Made by a program: the position numbers and the translations under genes. This document shows, piece after piece, positions 51,776 to 60,702 of a DNA stretch of 64,000 bases. Below the pieces are notes generated by a model. That model was not told the origin of the DNA. It searched no databases and saw only the letters and a program-made list of their open reading frames with translations. Numbering within the stretch: position 1 is the first letter of the stretch; each line of letters begins with the position of its first letter. Origin of the DNA: Deltaproteobacteria bacterium (GTDB taxonomy: Bacteria; Myxococcota_A; UBA9042; PHBI01; JACKFB01); contig JACKFB010000006.1 of the NCBI GenBank assembly GCA_020632695.1, positions 124,001 through 188,000 on the forward strand, in the 5' to 3' direction.

Positions 51776-52711
51776 ATGACCCGAAACAACAGCGATCGCG
51801 TCCGTGACATCCTCTCCTGGTACCGGTCGGAGACCCCAGGGACCCTGGCGAACCTGTACCGCCTGATGAACAGCGGCCGCCTCGCCGGCACGGGCAAGCT
51901 GGTCATCCTGCCGGTGGACCAGGGCTTCGAGCACGGCCCCGCCCGCAGCTTCGCGCCGAACCCGCCCTCCTACGACCCGCGCTACCACTTCGAGCTGGCC
52001 ATCGATGCCGGCTGCAACGCCTACGCGGCGCCCCTCGGCTTCCTCGAGGCGGGCGCGGCCGACTACGCCGGTCAGGTCCCGCTCATCCTGAAGGCGAACA
52101 GCTCCAACTCCCTGTACAACGACCCGAACCCGGACCAGGCGGTCACCGGCACCGTCGAGGACGCGCTGCGCCTGGGCTGCGCGGGCATCGGCTTCACGAT
52201 CTACCCGGGCTCCGGCAAGGCCCAGGACATGTTCGAGGAGGTGCGCGAGCTGACCCGCGAGGCCAAGGCCAAGGGCTTGGTGGTGGTCGTGTGGTCGTAT
52301 GCGCGCGGCGAGCAGCTCCCGAAGGAGGCCGAGACGGCCATCGACGTCATCTCCTACGGCGCGCACATGGCGTGTCAGCTCGGCGCCCACATCATCAAGG
52401 TGAAGCCGCCGACCGCCCATCTGCACCTGCCGGCGGCGCGCAAGGCCTACGAGCAGGCCGGCCGCCCCATCGAGAAGCTCTCCGACCGCATCCGCGACGT
52501 GGTGCAGTCCTGCTTCGATGGCCGCCGCGTGGTCATCTTCAGCGGGGGCGAGGCCAAGGGCACCGAGGCGGTGCTGGCGGAGATCCAGGAGATCGCCGCG
52601 GGCGGCGGCTTCGGCTCGATCATGGGGCGCAACGCCTTCCAGCGGCCGAAGGCGGACGCCGTCGACCTGCTGGGCAAGGTCATGGACATCTACGCGAGGG
52701 TGAAGGATTGA
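51776..52711 (+). CDS. fbaB: Class I fructose-bisphosphate aldolase (FbaB/DhnA type)
   Basis: A 311-residue Schiff-base aldolase cleaving fructose-1,6-bisphosphate. Segments are GKLVILPVDQGFEHGP, LKANSSNSLY, GFTIYPGS, the Schiff-base region GAHIIKVKPP (K208 most likely), and the phosphate site VVIFSGGEAKG with GGFGSIMGRNAFQRP. A GGAGG site is 7 nt before the ATG. A possible TTGCGC-N18-TAGCGT promoter lies near 51716-51745. Its stop overlaps the next gene's TTG. Confidence 0.95.
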   Translation: MTRNNSDRVRDILSWYRSETPGTLANLYRLMNSGRLAGTGKLVILPVDQGFEHGPARSFAPNPPSYDPRYHFELAIDAGCNAYAAPLGFLEAGAADYAGQVPLILKANSSNSLYNDPNPDQAVTGTVEDALRLGCAGIGFTIYPGSGKAQDMFEEVRELTREAKAKGLVVVVWSYARGEQLPKEAETAIDVISYGAHMACQLGAHIIKVKPPTAHLHLPAARKAYEQAGRPIEKLSDRIRDVVQSCFDGRRVVIFSGGEAKGTEAVLAEIQEIAAGGGFGSIMGRNAFQRPKADAVDLLGKVMDIYARVKD

Positions 52712-53760
52712 CGCCGGTCGCGGCCAGATTACCGGGCCGGGGCGCGGGACCGCTGGCTCGGGCGGTGTTCGGCGCGTTGGTGGCGATGGTGATGGCCGGG
52801 GGCGCCCGCGCGCAGGAGCCGGGCGCCGAGGTCGAGGTCGAGGAGCCGGTCGGCACCTGGCGCTTTCGGGCCGATGATCGCCCGATCAAGGTCGTGGTCA
52901 TCGGCGGGTCGGTCTCGGCGTGGCCCAAGGGCAGCTTCGGGCAGTTCGTGGAGGCCGTGTGCCCGCGGGTCGAGGTGGTCAACCGCGGCAAGGCCCGGCT
53001 CGGGGCGCTGCAGCTCAAGCGGCGATTCGCGCGGCAGGTGCTGGACAATCGGCGCATCGACCCGAAGAGCTACGAGGCGATGTGGCTGCTCTTCAACGGC
53101 GGGCTCAACAGCATCGGCACGCCGGAACAGACCAACCGCCGGGTCGCCGACATCCTGAAGGCGGCCCGGCGCGAGGGGATCCACACCATCGCGCTGAGCG
53201 TGGGACCCTGGGGCGACGAGAGCGACCGGCGCTGGCGCGGTCCGCGCGGACTGCACTACCAGGACGTGACGCGCCTGGCGGTCGACTACCTGATGGGGCG
53301 GGTGCCGCCCGAGACGGCCTTCGGACCGGAGGCCGCGGGGCGCACCGAGTACGAAGAGGGCGAGCTTCCGGACATCGCGGTGGACATCTACGACTCGCCG
53401 CTGCGCGATCGGGACGCGGCGCTGCGGGACGAGGAGCTGACGCGGCGGCAGCTCGCCCTGGACCGCGAGGTGCGCGCGCGGCTGGCCGACGTGCCGGAGG
53501 CCGAGCGCGACGGCCGGCTCGAGGCGCTGGTGCAGCAGGCGCGCGAGCTGCCCCGCTGGTACCTGCGCAAGGAGCTGCGGGCCTTCGACCACATCCACCC
53601 GAACATCGACGGCCACCGGATCATCGCCGAGACGATGTGTCCGAAGCTGCCGGAGGCGTGGGGCTGCCAGTGCGCGTCGCTGCCCGGGATCACCTGGAGC
53701 GCGGAGGCGCGGGGGCTGGCTCCCGAGGTGCAGGCCCACGCGGACAGCCGGCGGCCGTGA
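52708..53760 (+). CDS. Secreted SGNH/GDSL-like protein
   Basis: A 350-residue protein starting with TTG that overlaps the aldolase stop (TTGA). It has a signal peptide (cut after ARA near residue 36). The SGNH pattern is seen in VVVIGGSVSAWPKGSFG (block I, the Ser in GGS), LFNGGLNSIG (block III-like, with N) and FDHIHPNIDGHRIIAETM (block V, DxxH). An Arg/Glu-rich helical insert lies at about 220-280. Substrates of this family are esters or acetylated sugars; here unknown. Its stop directly abuts the stop of the convergent gene with no gap. Confidence 0.8.
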   Translation: MTPVAARLPGRGAGPLARAVFGALVAMVMAGGARAQEPGAEVEVEEPVGTWRFRADDRPIKVVVIGGSVSAWPKGSFGQFVEAVCPRVEVVNRGKARLGALQLKRRFARQVLDNRRIDPKSYEAMWLLFNGGLNSIGTPEQTNRRVADILKAARREGIHTIALSVGPWGDESDRRWRGPRGLHYQDVTRLAVDYLMGRVPPETAFGPEAAGRTEYEEGELPDIAVDIYDSPLRDRDAALRDEELTRRQLALDREVRARLADVPEAERDGRLEALVQQARELPRWYLRKELRAFDHIHPNIDGHRIIAETMCPKLPEAWGCQCASLPGITWSAEARGLAPEVQAHADSRRP

Positions 53761-54843
53761 TCACCGGCTGAGCGCTCCCTCGGCCAGCGCCGCTGCGTGC
53801 CGCGCCAGGAAGGGGTCGAGGATCGCGCTGGCCAGGGCGCGGGCGGCCTCGGGGCGGCCCCCCCGGAGGTGGTGGCCGGCCAGCACGAGACGGGCCTCGT
53901 CGGCGAGCGGGTCGCTGCCGGCGGCCAGCGCGGTGAGCAGGGGCTCGCCCTCGGCGGCGCGGCCGGTGGCGAGGGTCAGCGCCCCCAGGTGCAGCCGGGC
54001 GGCCGGCATGCCGGCGTCGGCCAGGCGGCGGAGCAGGCGCTCGGCGTCGCGCGCCCGCCCCAGGGCGGTCCAGGCCAGGGCGCGCTGCAGCTCGGCCTCC
54101 AAGGTGCTGTGGCCGGCCAGCGCCTCGAGCGCGGCCGACGGCTCGCCTGCGGTGAGGAGGATGGCGGCTCGCGCCGGAGCCTGCGCCGCATCGGGCAGGT
54201 GCCGCTCGAGCGCGCCGCGGCGGCTGCGACGCAGCACCAGCAGGGCCTCGCCCGCGGGTCCGTCCTCGCTCACGCTCACCACCGCGCCGAGCTGGCGCGC
54301 GTGGGCCCACAGGCCCGCGAGGTCGACGGGCGCCAGCCCCGGGCCGCCCGGGTGCCGGTCCGCCACGGCGACGTCGACGACCAGCACGGCGCGGGTGCGC
54401 GCCCACAGCGCCGTCAGCGCACGGCGCGCGAGGTCGTCCTGGTCGGGGCCTTGCCGCGTGTTCAGCGCCCCCGACAGCACGACGGCGTCGGCGCTCGGCC
54501 CGGGCGCCAGCAGGTCGTGGACCTCGAAGCGCTCCGCTGGCGCCCTGGCGCGGGCGGACTCGACCATGCTGTGCAGGAGATCCTCGCCCCGATAGCTCCC
54601 GCGGAACCCGCGCTCGCGCAGCCGGCCGACGAGCGCACCCTCGCCACACCCCACGTCCAGCACCGCGCCGATGGCGTCGAGGTCACCCAGGGCGTCGATG
54701 GCGCGGGCGAGCCGCAGCGCGTGGGCCTCGTCGCTCTCCCAGCCCACGCGGCGGGCGTCCACGGCGCAGCGTGAGAGCGGCGCGTAGAAGGCGGTCACCA
54801 GGGCGCCGCCTGCGGCCTCCGCGCCCGTCTCCGAACCGCTCAC
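53761..54843 (-). CDS. SAM methyltransferase fused to TPR-like repeats
   Basis: A 360-residue protein. Residues about 15-215 are a class I methyltransferase with SAM motif I VLDVGCGEGALVGRL and the downstream VVLSGALNT segment (post-I/motif IV position). Residues about 225-360 are Ala/Leu-rich helical repeats of TPR style (LGRARDAERLLRRLADAG, GRAAEGEPLLTALAAG). The start GTG overlaps the hybrid kinase stop by 3 bp, so the pair is probably translated together. The methyl acceptor is unknown. Confidence 0.75.
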   Translation of the reverse strand: MSGSETGAEAAGGALVTAFYAPLSRCAVDARRVGWESDEAHALRLARAIDALGDLDAIGAVLDVGCGEGALVGRLRERGFRGSYRGEDLLHSMVESARARAPAERFEVHDLLAPGPSADAVVLSGALNTRQGPDQDDLARRALTALWARTRAVLVVDVAVADRHPGGPGLAPVDLAGLWAHARQLGAVVSVSEDGPAGEALLVLRRSRRGALERHLPDAAQAPARAAILLTAGEPSAALEALAGHSTLEAELQRALAWTALGRARDAERLLRRLADAGMPAARLHLGALTLATGRAAEGEPLLTALAAGSDPLADEARLVLAGHHLRGGRPEAARALASAILDPFLARHAAALAEGALSR

Positions 54844-56825
54844 GCGGACACGATGGCCTCGCGGACCGCCTGGATGATGTGCGCGGCCCGGAAGGGCTTG
54901 CGGACCACCGGCGCCGCGTCGAGCATCGCCGGGGCGGTCAGGCGCGCCGTGTCGGAATGCCCCGTGCAGAAGATGACGGGCAGCTCCGGCCACGCCGCCC
55001 GCAGGCTGCGGAAGGTCTCCGTGCCGTCCAACGGCTGCATCATCACGTCGAGGATGACCACCGCGTAGGCACCCGGCGCCGCCTCGACGGCCGAGAGGGC
55101 CTCCTGACCGCCGCCGACGGCGTCCACCTGGTAGCCGGCGCCCTCGAGGAGGTCCTTCAAGAGCTGCCTGACGCTGGGCTCGTCGTCGACCACGAGGATC
55201 CTCGCGCCCCCCGGCGCGTGGTGGGTCACCCGGGGGGGCGGGCGCTCGGCGGTCGGGCCGTCGAGGGGCAGCGGCGTCGGCGTGGTCGTGGCCGCGTCGT
55301 CGAGGCGGGGCAGGATGAAGCGGAACACCGCGCCCTTTCCGGGTTCGGAGTCCACCTCCAGCACGCCCCCGTGGTCGACGGCGACGCCGTAGGCGATGGC
55401 GCACCCGAGCCCGGTGCCGCCCGAGCGGGCGCGCGTGGTGAAGAGGGGCTCGAAGACCCGCGCCCGCACCTCCGCCGACATGCCGGGACCATCGTCAGCC
55501 ACCGCGATGACCACCGCGTCGGCGGCGGCGATGCGGCGAGCCTCCTCGCTGGTGGCGGCGCGCGCCTCGAGCAGCACGCGGGTGCCGGCCCCCTCCGCGC
55601 AGGCGTGGATGGCGTTGACCACGACGTTGAGCAGCGACTCGCTCAGGCGCAGCGGGTCGGCGGCGACGCGCGCGGCGGCGGCCTGGACCCGCGTGTCGAT
55701 GCGCACCTGCGGCGGCAGCGACGGGCTGGCGAGCTCGGCGGTCTCCTCGATGAGGTGCACCAGATCGGTGGGCACCTTCTGGCGCGAGCCCGCCGACCCG
55801 CGAGCGAAGGTGAGCAGGCGGTCGGTGAGCTGGCTGCCCTTCTCGGCGGCGGCGCCGATGAGCCGGAGGCTGCGCGCTTCCCGGCTGGCGGGGTCGATGC
55901 GGGCCGCGAGCAGGTCGGCGTGGCCGAGGATGCTCACGAGCAGGTTGTTGAAATCGTGCGCGATGTCGCGGGCGAGCTGGCCGAGGCTGCGCAACGTCTC
56001 CGAGCGCTCGAGGCGCAGCTCCAGCTCCTGGCGCTCGGTCATGTCGACGAGGATGCCGTCGATCCGCACCACGGCGCCGCCGGACTTCACCGGCGCGGCG
56101 CGGTCGAGGACGTGATGGATGTGGCCGGTGCGGGCGTGGCGGATCCGGTAGGTGGCCTCGGCGGGCTCGCCGCGGCTCAGCACCTGGTGAAAGTTCTCAC
56201 GCATCTCCGCGCGGTCGCTCGGGAGCACCAGGGAGTCCCAGAGGTGCTGGTCCTGCAGGAAGTCGGAGGGCGGGTGCCCGGTCAGCTCCTCGATGCCCGG
56301 GCTGACGTAGCGCACCAGACCGCTCGTGAGCGTGCTGTAGAGCGTGTCCTTGAGCACGGCCGCCAGCTCGATGAACTCGTCGCCCTCGCGAGGCAGGGCG
56401 GCGCGGATGCGCTCGAGCTGGAAGCGGACCAGGGCGCGGACGACCGCGTCGGCGCGCTCGCGCAGCGTCGTCCTGCCGGCCTCGCGTTGCTCGGACGGCG
56501 CGTCGGGCAGGGCCTCCACCAGCGCGTCGCAGGCGCGGGCGAGCAGCCGCTGGACGGCAGCGAGGATCCAGTCGTCGGGCTCTCCGGCCATGCCGCCGCG
56601 GGTGAGCCAGTCCTCGAGCCCGGCGGTCTCGCCTGAGCCCAGGGAGGCGAGGACCCGCCTGCCGAGGTCGGCCAGCGTGTCGGCGCCGGAGTGGGACATG
56701 GCCGCTCCGGGGCGCCGCCGGGGCCCGGCGCCGTCTCCCAACTCGTCCTCCAGCCAGCAACCGACGAACTCTCGCGTGCGTTCGTCGGTCAGCGACCGGA
56801 GCTTCTCGCCCATGGCTTCCAGCAT
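54840..56825 (-). CDS. Hybrid PAS sensor histidine kinase with receiver domain
   Basis: A 661-residue soluble kinase. An N-terminal helical region (about 1-145, RsbR-N-like) is followed by a PAS domain (about 152-265, SGLVRYVSPGIEELTGHPP). The HisKA domain has H290 in DIAHDFNNLL. The ATPase lobe has N-box VVVNAIHAC, DDGPGM and FTTRARSGGTGLG. The receiver (541-660) has VVDDEP, phospho-acceptor D593 and K643. There are no membrane helices. Start ATG 56825; ATG 56813 is an alternative. A TACGCT lies 9 nt upstream. It is coupled to the methyltransferase gene. Confidence 0.92.
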   Translation of the reverse strand: MLEAMGEKLRSLTDERTREFVGCWLEDELGDGAGPRRRPGAAMSHSGADTLADLGRRVLASLGSGETAGLEDWLTRGGMAGEPDDWILAAVQRLLARACDALVEALPDAPSEQREAGRTTLRERADAVVRALVRFQLERIRAALPREGDEFIELAAVLKDTLYSTLTSGLVRYVSPGIEELTGHPPSDFLQDQHLWDSLVLPSDRAEMRENFHQVLSRGEPAEATYRIRHARTGHIHHVLDRAAPVKSGGAVVRIDGILVDMTERQELELRLERSETLRSLGQLARDIAHDFNNLLVSILGHADLLAARIDPASREARSLRLIGAAAEKGSQLTDRLLTFARGSAGSRQKVPTDLVHLIEETAELASPSLPPQVRIDTRVQAAAARVAADPLRLSESLLNVVVNAIHACAEGAGTRVLLEARAATSEEARRIAAADAVVIAVADDGPGMSAEVRARVFEPLFTTRARSGGTGLGCAIAYGVAVDHGGVLEVDSEPGKGAVFRFILPRLDDAATTTPTPLPLDGPTAERPPPRVTHHAPGGARILVVDDEPSVRQLLKDLLEGAGYQVDAVGGGQEALSAVEAAPGAYAVVILDVMMQPLDGTETFRSLRAAWPELPVIFCTGHSDTARLTAPAMLDAAPVVRKPFRAAHIIQAVREAIVSA

Positions 56826-56931
56826 GCACTCGCGAGCGTATGCCTCGCGGCGCGCGGTGGCCAGCGGCCATCGGAGGTCGAAGCTACCGAGGGCGACCGG
56901 GAGATCGCCCCTCCGCCGGGCGGGGCGAGGG

Positions 56932-58380
56932 TCAGAGGAGCGGGGAGAGCAGGCGCGCGCCCGAGAGGATGAGGCGGCGGACGTAGGGCGGCGCGCGGTG
57001 AGCCTCGGCGTCGACGGGGAGCGCGTGGGCGAGATCCTCGAGGAACTGGGAGGCCAGCTCGCGGCTGACGCGAGTGCCGAAGACGAAGGCGTTGAGCTCG
57101 AAGTTGAGGCGGAACGAGCGGATGTCCATGTTGGCCGAGCCGACGGTGGCCACCCACTCGTCGACGACCAGCGTCTTGGCGTGGACGAAGCCGCGGGCGT
57201 ACTCGTGGATCTGCACGCCGGCGGCCAGGAGATCCGGGTAGTAGCCGCGGGCGGCGAGGCTCACCAGCAGGTGGTCGGAGCGCGAGGGCAGCAGCAGGCG
57301 CACGTCCACGCCGCTGAGCGCCGCGGTGATCATCGCGTGCTCGATGACCGGGTCGGGGACGAAGTAGGGGCTGGTGATCCAGACGCGCTGCCGGGCGGCC
57401 ATGATGGCGCGCGCGTAGAGGCGGTGGAGCGCGGACCAGCGCTGGTCGGGGCCGGAGTCGACGATCAGCACCGGCGCGTCGCCGACCACGGTGGGGTCGG
57501 GGTCGGGGTAGAAGGCCGCGTCGTCGAGCAGCACCTTGGTGGCCTCGTACCAGTCCTCGGTGAAGGTGCGGGCCAGCGACAGCGCCGCCGGTCCCTCGAC
57601 GCGCAGGTGGGTGTCGCGCCAGTGGCCGATGTTCGGGTCCAGGCCCAGGTACTCACGGCCCACGTTGATGCCGCCGGTGAAGCCGATGGCGCCGTCGATG
57701 ACCAGGATCTTCCTGTGGTTCCGGAAGTCCACGCGATCCCGGCGCCGCAGGCGGAAGAGCTGCCCCACCGGCCCGTAGATGGCGATCTCGCCGCCGGCCG
57801 CGCGCAGCGGCGCCCAGAACTCGTGGGGGAGGCGGAGGCTGCCGACCCCGTCGAGCAACACCCGCACCTGCACGCCGTCGCGGGCGCGGCGCACCAGGTG
57901 ATCGCGCATGGCCCGGCCGGTGTCGTCGGGCTGGAAGATGTAGAAGAGCATGTGGATGTGGTGCCGCGCCTCGCTGATGGCGGCGATCATCGAGCGGTAG
58001 GTGGCGGCCCCGTTGAAGAGCACGTCGACGCGGTTGTCGGTGCTCATGGCGCTGTGGGTGGTGCGGACCGCGAGCGCGAGCATGGAGGCGGTGCGCGGAT
58101 CCGCGGTGACGGCGTCCAGCGCGCGGGGGTGGAGGCTGGCGTGGGCGGCCAGCATCCCCTGGACGCGCTCGGAGACGCGCCGGGCGTGGTGGGTGCGCCG
58201 CCGCGCCCGCTGGCTGCCGAACATCCAGAAGAGGAGGATGCCGGCCACCGGGAGGAACATCAGGGTCATCAGCCAGGCGAGCGTGGCCGCCGGCTCGCGC
58301 CGCTGGACCATGAGGAAGCCGAAGATCGCGATGAGATGCCCCAGCGACACGGCAATGATCGCGACGCCGAAGATGTCCAT
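56932..58380 (-). CDS. cls: Cardiolipin synthase (phospholipase D family)
   Basis: A 482-residue membrane enzyme that makes cardiolipin from phosphatidylglycerol. Two N-terminal membrane helices (about 5-24 and 33-52) are followed by two HxKxxxxD motifs: HRKILVIDGAIGFTGG (near 222) and HAKTLVVDEWVATVGSANMD (near 398). The GGINVGREYLG and SPYFVPD segments are typical of bacterial Cls. Start ATG 58380; further upstream codons are open but lie before the first helix. It is 106 bp downstream of the hybrid kinase start region on the same strand. Confidence 0.93.
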   Translation of the reverse strand: MDIFGVAIIAVSLGHLIAIFGFLMVQRREPAATLAWLMTLMFLPVAGILLFWMFGSQRARRRTHHARRVSERVQGMLAAHASLHPRALDAVTADPRTASMLALAVRTTHSAMSTDNRVDVLFNGAATYRSMIAAISEARHHIHMLFYIFQPDDTGRAMRDHLVRRARDGVQVRVLLDGVGSLRLPHEFWAPLRAAGGEIAIYGPVGQLFRLRRRDRVDFRNHRKILVIDGAIGFTGGINVGREYLGLDPNIGHWRDTHLRVEGPAALSLARTFTEDWYEATKVLLDDAAFYPDPDPTVVGDAPVLIVDSGPDQRWSALHRLYARAIMAARQRVWITSPYFVPDPVIEHAMITAALSGVDVRLLLPSRSDHLLVSLAARGYYPDLLAAGVQIHEYARGFVHAKTLVVDEWVATVGSANMDIRSFRLNFELNAFVFGTRVSRELASQFLEDLAHALPVDAEAHRAPPYVRRLILSGARLLSPLL

Positions 58381-58649
58381 CGTTCCACGGGGTCTGCGGA
58401 GAAGCGGGTCGATCGGAGTCGGCCGAGCTGGCGCGACGCCGCGTTCGGCCAGCCACATCCATATCACAGGGGGTGGCGGGAGGCTTCGCCGGGGAGGGTG
58501 CGGGCGGCGGGGCCGATGGCGGCGAGCCCCCGCGGCAGGCCGGGGGCTCCGACTCCGAAGGCGCGCGCCGGCGCGGGGCCCTCAGGGGGGCAGCTCGGAG
58601 ACGCTCCGGGTCGGGTCGGCCGCACCGGCAGCCATGCTCGCTGGCCCCG

Positions 58650-60374
58650 TCAGCCCTTGTTGCGGCCGCGGCGTGAGGAGCTCCGTCCGCCGCCCGCGCG
58701 CGCGCCGTCGCCGCGGGAGCCCCCGGAGCGGGAGCCTCCCGAGCGGGAGCGCCGCGCCGGCGGGCGGATGGTGTCGTGCACGGCCTCGAGGGCCAGCTCG
58801 AAGCGCCCGCGGGCCGCGTCGACGGAGATCACGCGTACGTCCACGGCCTGCCCGTTCTTCGCCACCTCGGCCGGCTTCTCGGAGGCGCCTTCGGGCAAGG
58901 TGTGGATGGGGACGAGGCCCTCCTTGGGCAGCCCCACGTCCACGAAGGCGCCGTAGCGGTTGATGCTGGCGACGTGGCCGCGCAGGCGCATCCCCGGCTC
59001 GAGGTCGCTGAGGCGCTCGAGGCCCGGGTTGGGCCGCTCGGGCGTACCGCTGACCCGGTCGCGTGAGCGCGGCGGGCTCTCCTGGCGGCGGCGGGGGTCG
59101 GGCCGACGCGGGTCGGCGGCCGTGGCAGGCTGGGCGCCGCGTGTCGCCCCGGGCGTCGCGCCGAGCGCCTCGGAGACGCGCTCCGCGAGACGCTGGGCGT
59201 CCCGCTCGTCCAAGCGGACGCGCGGGGGCACGAACCAGCCGGCGTCGGGGGCGAGCGCGCGCCAGGCCCGCTCGGGATCGAGGGCGCGGCGGGCGAGGGC
59301 GACGGCCGCGCGCGATGCCGCCGGCGCTGCGGCCGGACCGGGCGCCGCCTCGGGGAGGCCGTCCGCCGGCACCCGCACCAGCGCCGCCCCCTCGGGCAGC
59401 GCGTCCAGCGCGGCGGCCAGCCCGTCGGGGTCGGCGGCGCGCTCGGGCAGCACCCAGGCGTCGCCCGGGCGCGCGTGCTCCATGAGGAAGGCGAGGGCGG
59501 AGACCGGGCCGTCCACCGGCTCGGCCACGTGGGTCTTCGGGGTGCCGCCGTCGCGAGGCACCAGCGCCGCGGCGGAGGGCTCGCCCGGCGCACCGACGAA
59601 GAGCCCCAGCGCCCGGGGAGCCGTGACCGGCTTGGCGGCCAGGCGGGCGCGCACGCCGTCCTCCGCCGACGCCATCAAGCGCACGATGGCGCGTCGGCTC
59701 AAGGCGCGGCGCGTGGTCTCGAGCAGGTCGGGGAGGACCAGCTCTCGAGCGATCGTGGCGGCGTCGAGGCCCTCGTCCAGCCGAGCCAGCGCCTTCGCCA
59801 GCGCCTCGACCGCGGCGTCTCCCACCCCCTCGGGGAGCGTGAGCTCCGGCTGCCCGTCGGCGTCCGCGCTCGCCTCGAGCCACTCGTCAGGCGCGACCGC
59901 GCTGGCGAGCACCGCGTCCTCCTCGGAGCCAAGCCGGACCCGCGCCTCGGCCAGCGCCTCGGTCAGCGCGGCCCCGCGCGCGTCCGTCACCGCCAGCAGC
60001 GCGTCGTGCCAGGCGCCGTGGGAGCGCGACCGCAGCGAGGCCACCCGCTCGGCCGCGCGCTCGAGCGCGCTCATGTCTTCCTCGTCCCAGGTGCGCTGGA
60101 CGACCTCCTCCGGCAGCACGACCAGCCCGGCCGCGGCCCGTCGCGCCGACACGCCCTGCAAGGCCTGCCGCCACCGACGGTGCTCGTGCCACAGCTCGCG
60201 CGCCCGCCGATAGGTGGGCTCCGCGTGGCCGCCCAGCTCCGGGCTCCAGCGCGTGGCCACCTCGGCGACGGGCACGCCGCGGTCGAACAGACGTCCCAGC
60301 TTGCGCGCCGCCTCCGAGTCCAGCCCGGTAGGATCGAACGCCTTCGCGCGAGCGACGAAGGAGGCGAAGTCCAT
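58650..60374 (-). CDS. Shrunken Tex-like protein with S1 RNA-binding domain
   Basis: A 574-residue protein. The C-terminal S1 domain (about 455-532) reads GLERLSDLEPGMRLRGHVASINRYGAFVDVGLPKEGLV with motif breaks like Tex (transcription accessory protein). Other Tex-like pieces are the N-terminal helical stretch (about 20-75, LFDRGVPVAEVATRW) and a degraded YqgF-like region (about 254-375) ending SRAAVALARRALDPERAW. The helix-hairpin-helix region of Tex is missing, replaced by an Arg/Pro-rich linker (about 405-455). The C-terminal tail is Arg/Gly/Ser-rich and likely binds RNA. Normal Tex is about 770 residues. Confidence 0.7.
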   Translation of the reverse strand: MDFASFVARAKAFDPTGLDSEAARKLGRLFDRGVPVAEVATRWSPELGGHAEPTYRRARELWHEHRRWRQALQGVSARRAAAGLVVLPEEVVQRTWDEEDMSALERAAERVASLRSRSHGAWHDALLAVTDARGAALTEALAEARVRLGSEEDAVLASAVAPDEWLEASADADGQPELTLPEGVGDAAVEALAKALARLDEGLDAATIARELVLPDLLETTRRALSRRAIVRLMASAEDGVRARLAAKPVTAPRALGLFVGAPGEPSAAALVPRDGGTPKTHVAEPVDGPVSALAFLMEHARPGDAWVLPERAADPDGLAAALDALPEGAALVRVPADGLPEAAPGPAAAPAASRAAVALARRALDPERAWRALAPDAGWFVPPRVRLDERDAQRLAERVSEALGATPGATRGAQPATAADPRRPDPRRRQESPPRSRDRVSGTPERPNPGLERLSDLEPGMRLRGHVASINRYGAFVDVGLPKEGLVPIHTLPEGASEKPAEVAKNGQAVDVRVISVDAARGRFELALEAVHDTIRPPARRSRSGGSRSGGSRGDGARAGGGRSSSRRGRNKG

Positions 60375-60702
60375 CAGGCACGTCCGCGGGTCGAGCGCGG
60401 GCGCGCGTGGATTGGCTGGGACACCATGTTCAGGTGGGCTCGCATGCACGCTCCTGACGCCTGAGGGGGCGTCGACCGCTGGGTGCCGGCTCGTCTTGCC
60501 AGCTCGGTACGCCTCGGGGCAGCGACGGCTTTGCCCGAGGTCGTTCACAGAGCGCGCCCGTCGGAGGCCAGCGCGCGATACCTCTCGGTTCTACCGTCCC
60601 CGCGCGCCCACGGCAAGCACGAGCGTCGCTGCCGCGCGTCTTGCCGGCAGCGAACCGCTCGCGCAGAGTGGCCGGGCGTCCCGATGCTTCGCCCGAGGGC
60701 CG
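60375..60702. other. Divergent region between Tex-like and hybrid-kinase genes
   Basis: A 328-bp gap presumed to hold both promoters. Two hairpins are visible: GACGCC-TGAGGG-GGCGTC (60456-60473) on the Tex-like side and the longer one at 60626-60653. No clear -35/-10 pair or gene was found. Confidence 0.5.
60626..60653. promoter_or_regulatory. 9-bp perfect inverted repeat upstream of hybrid kinase
   Basis: TCGCTGCCG and CGGCAGCGA flank a 10-nt spacer, ending 49 bp before the ATG at 60703. It may be an operator or a hairpin in the mRNA leader. Confidence 0.4.
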
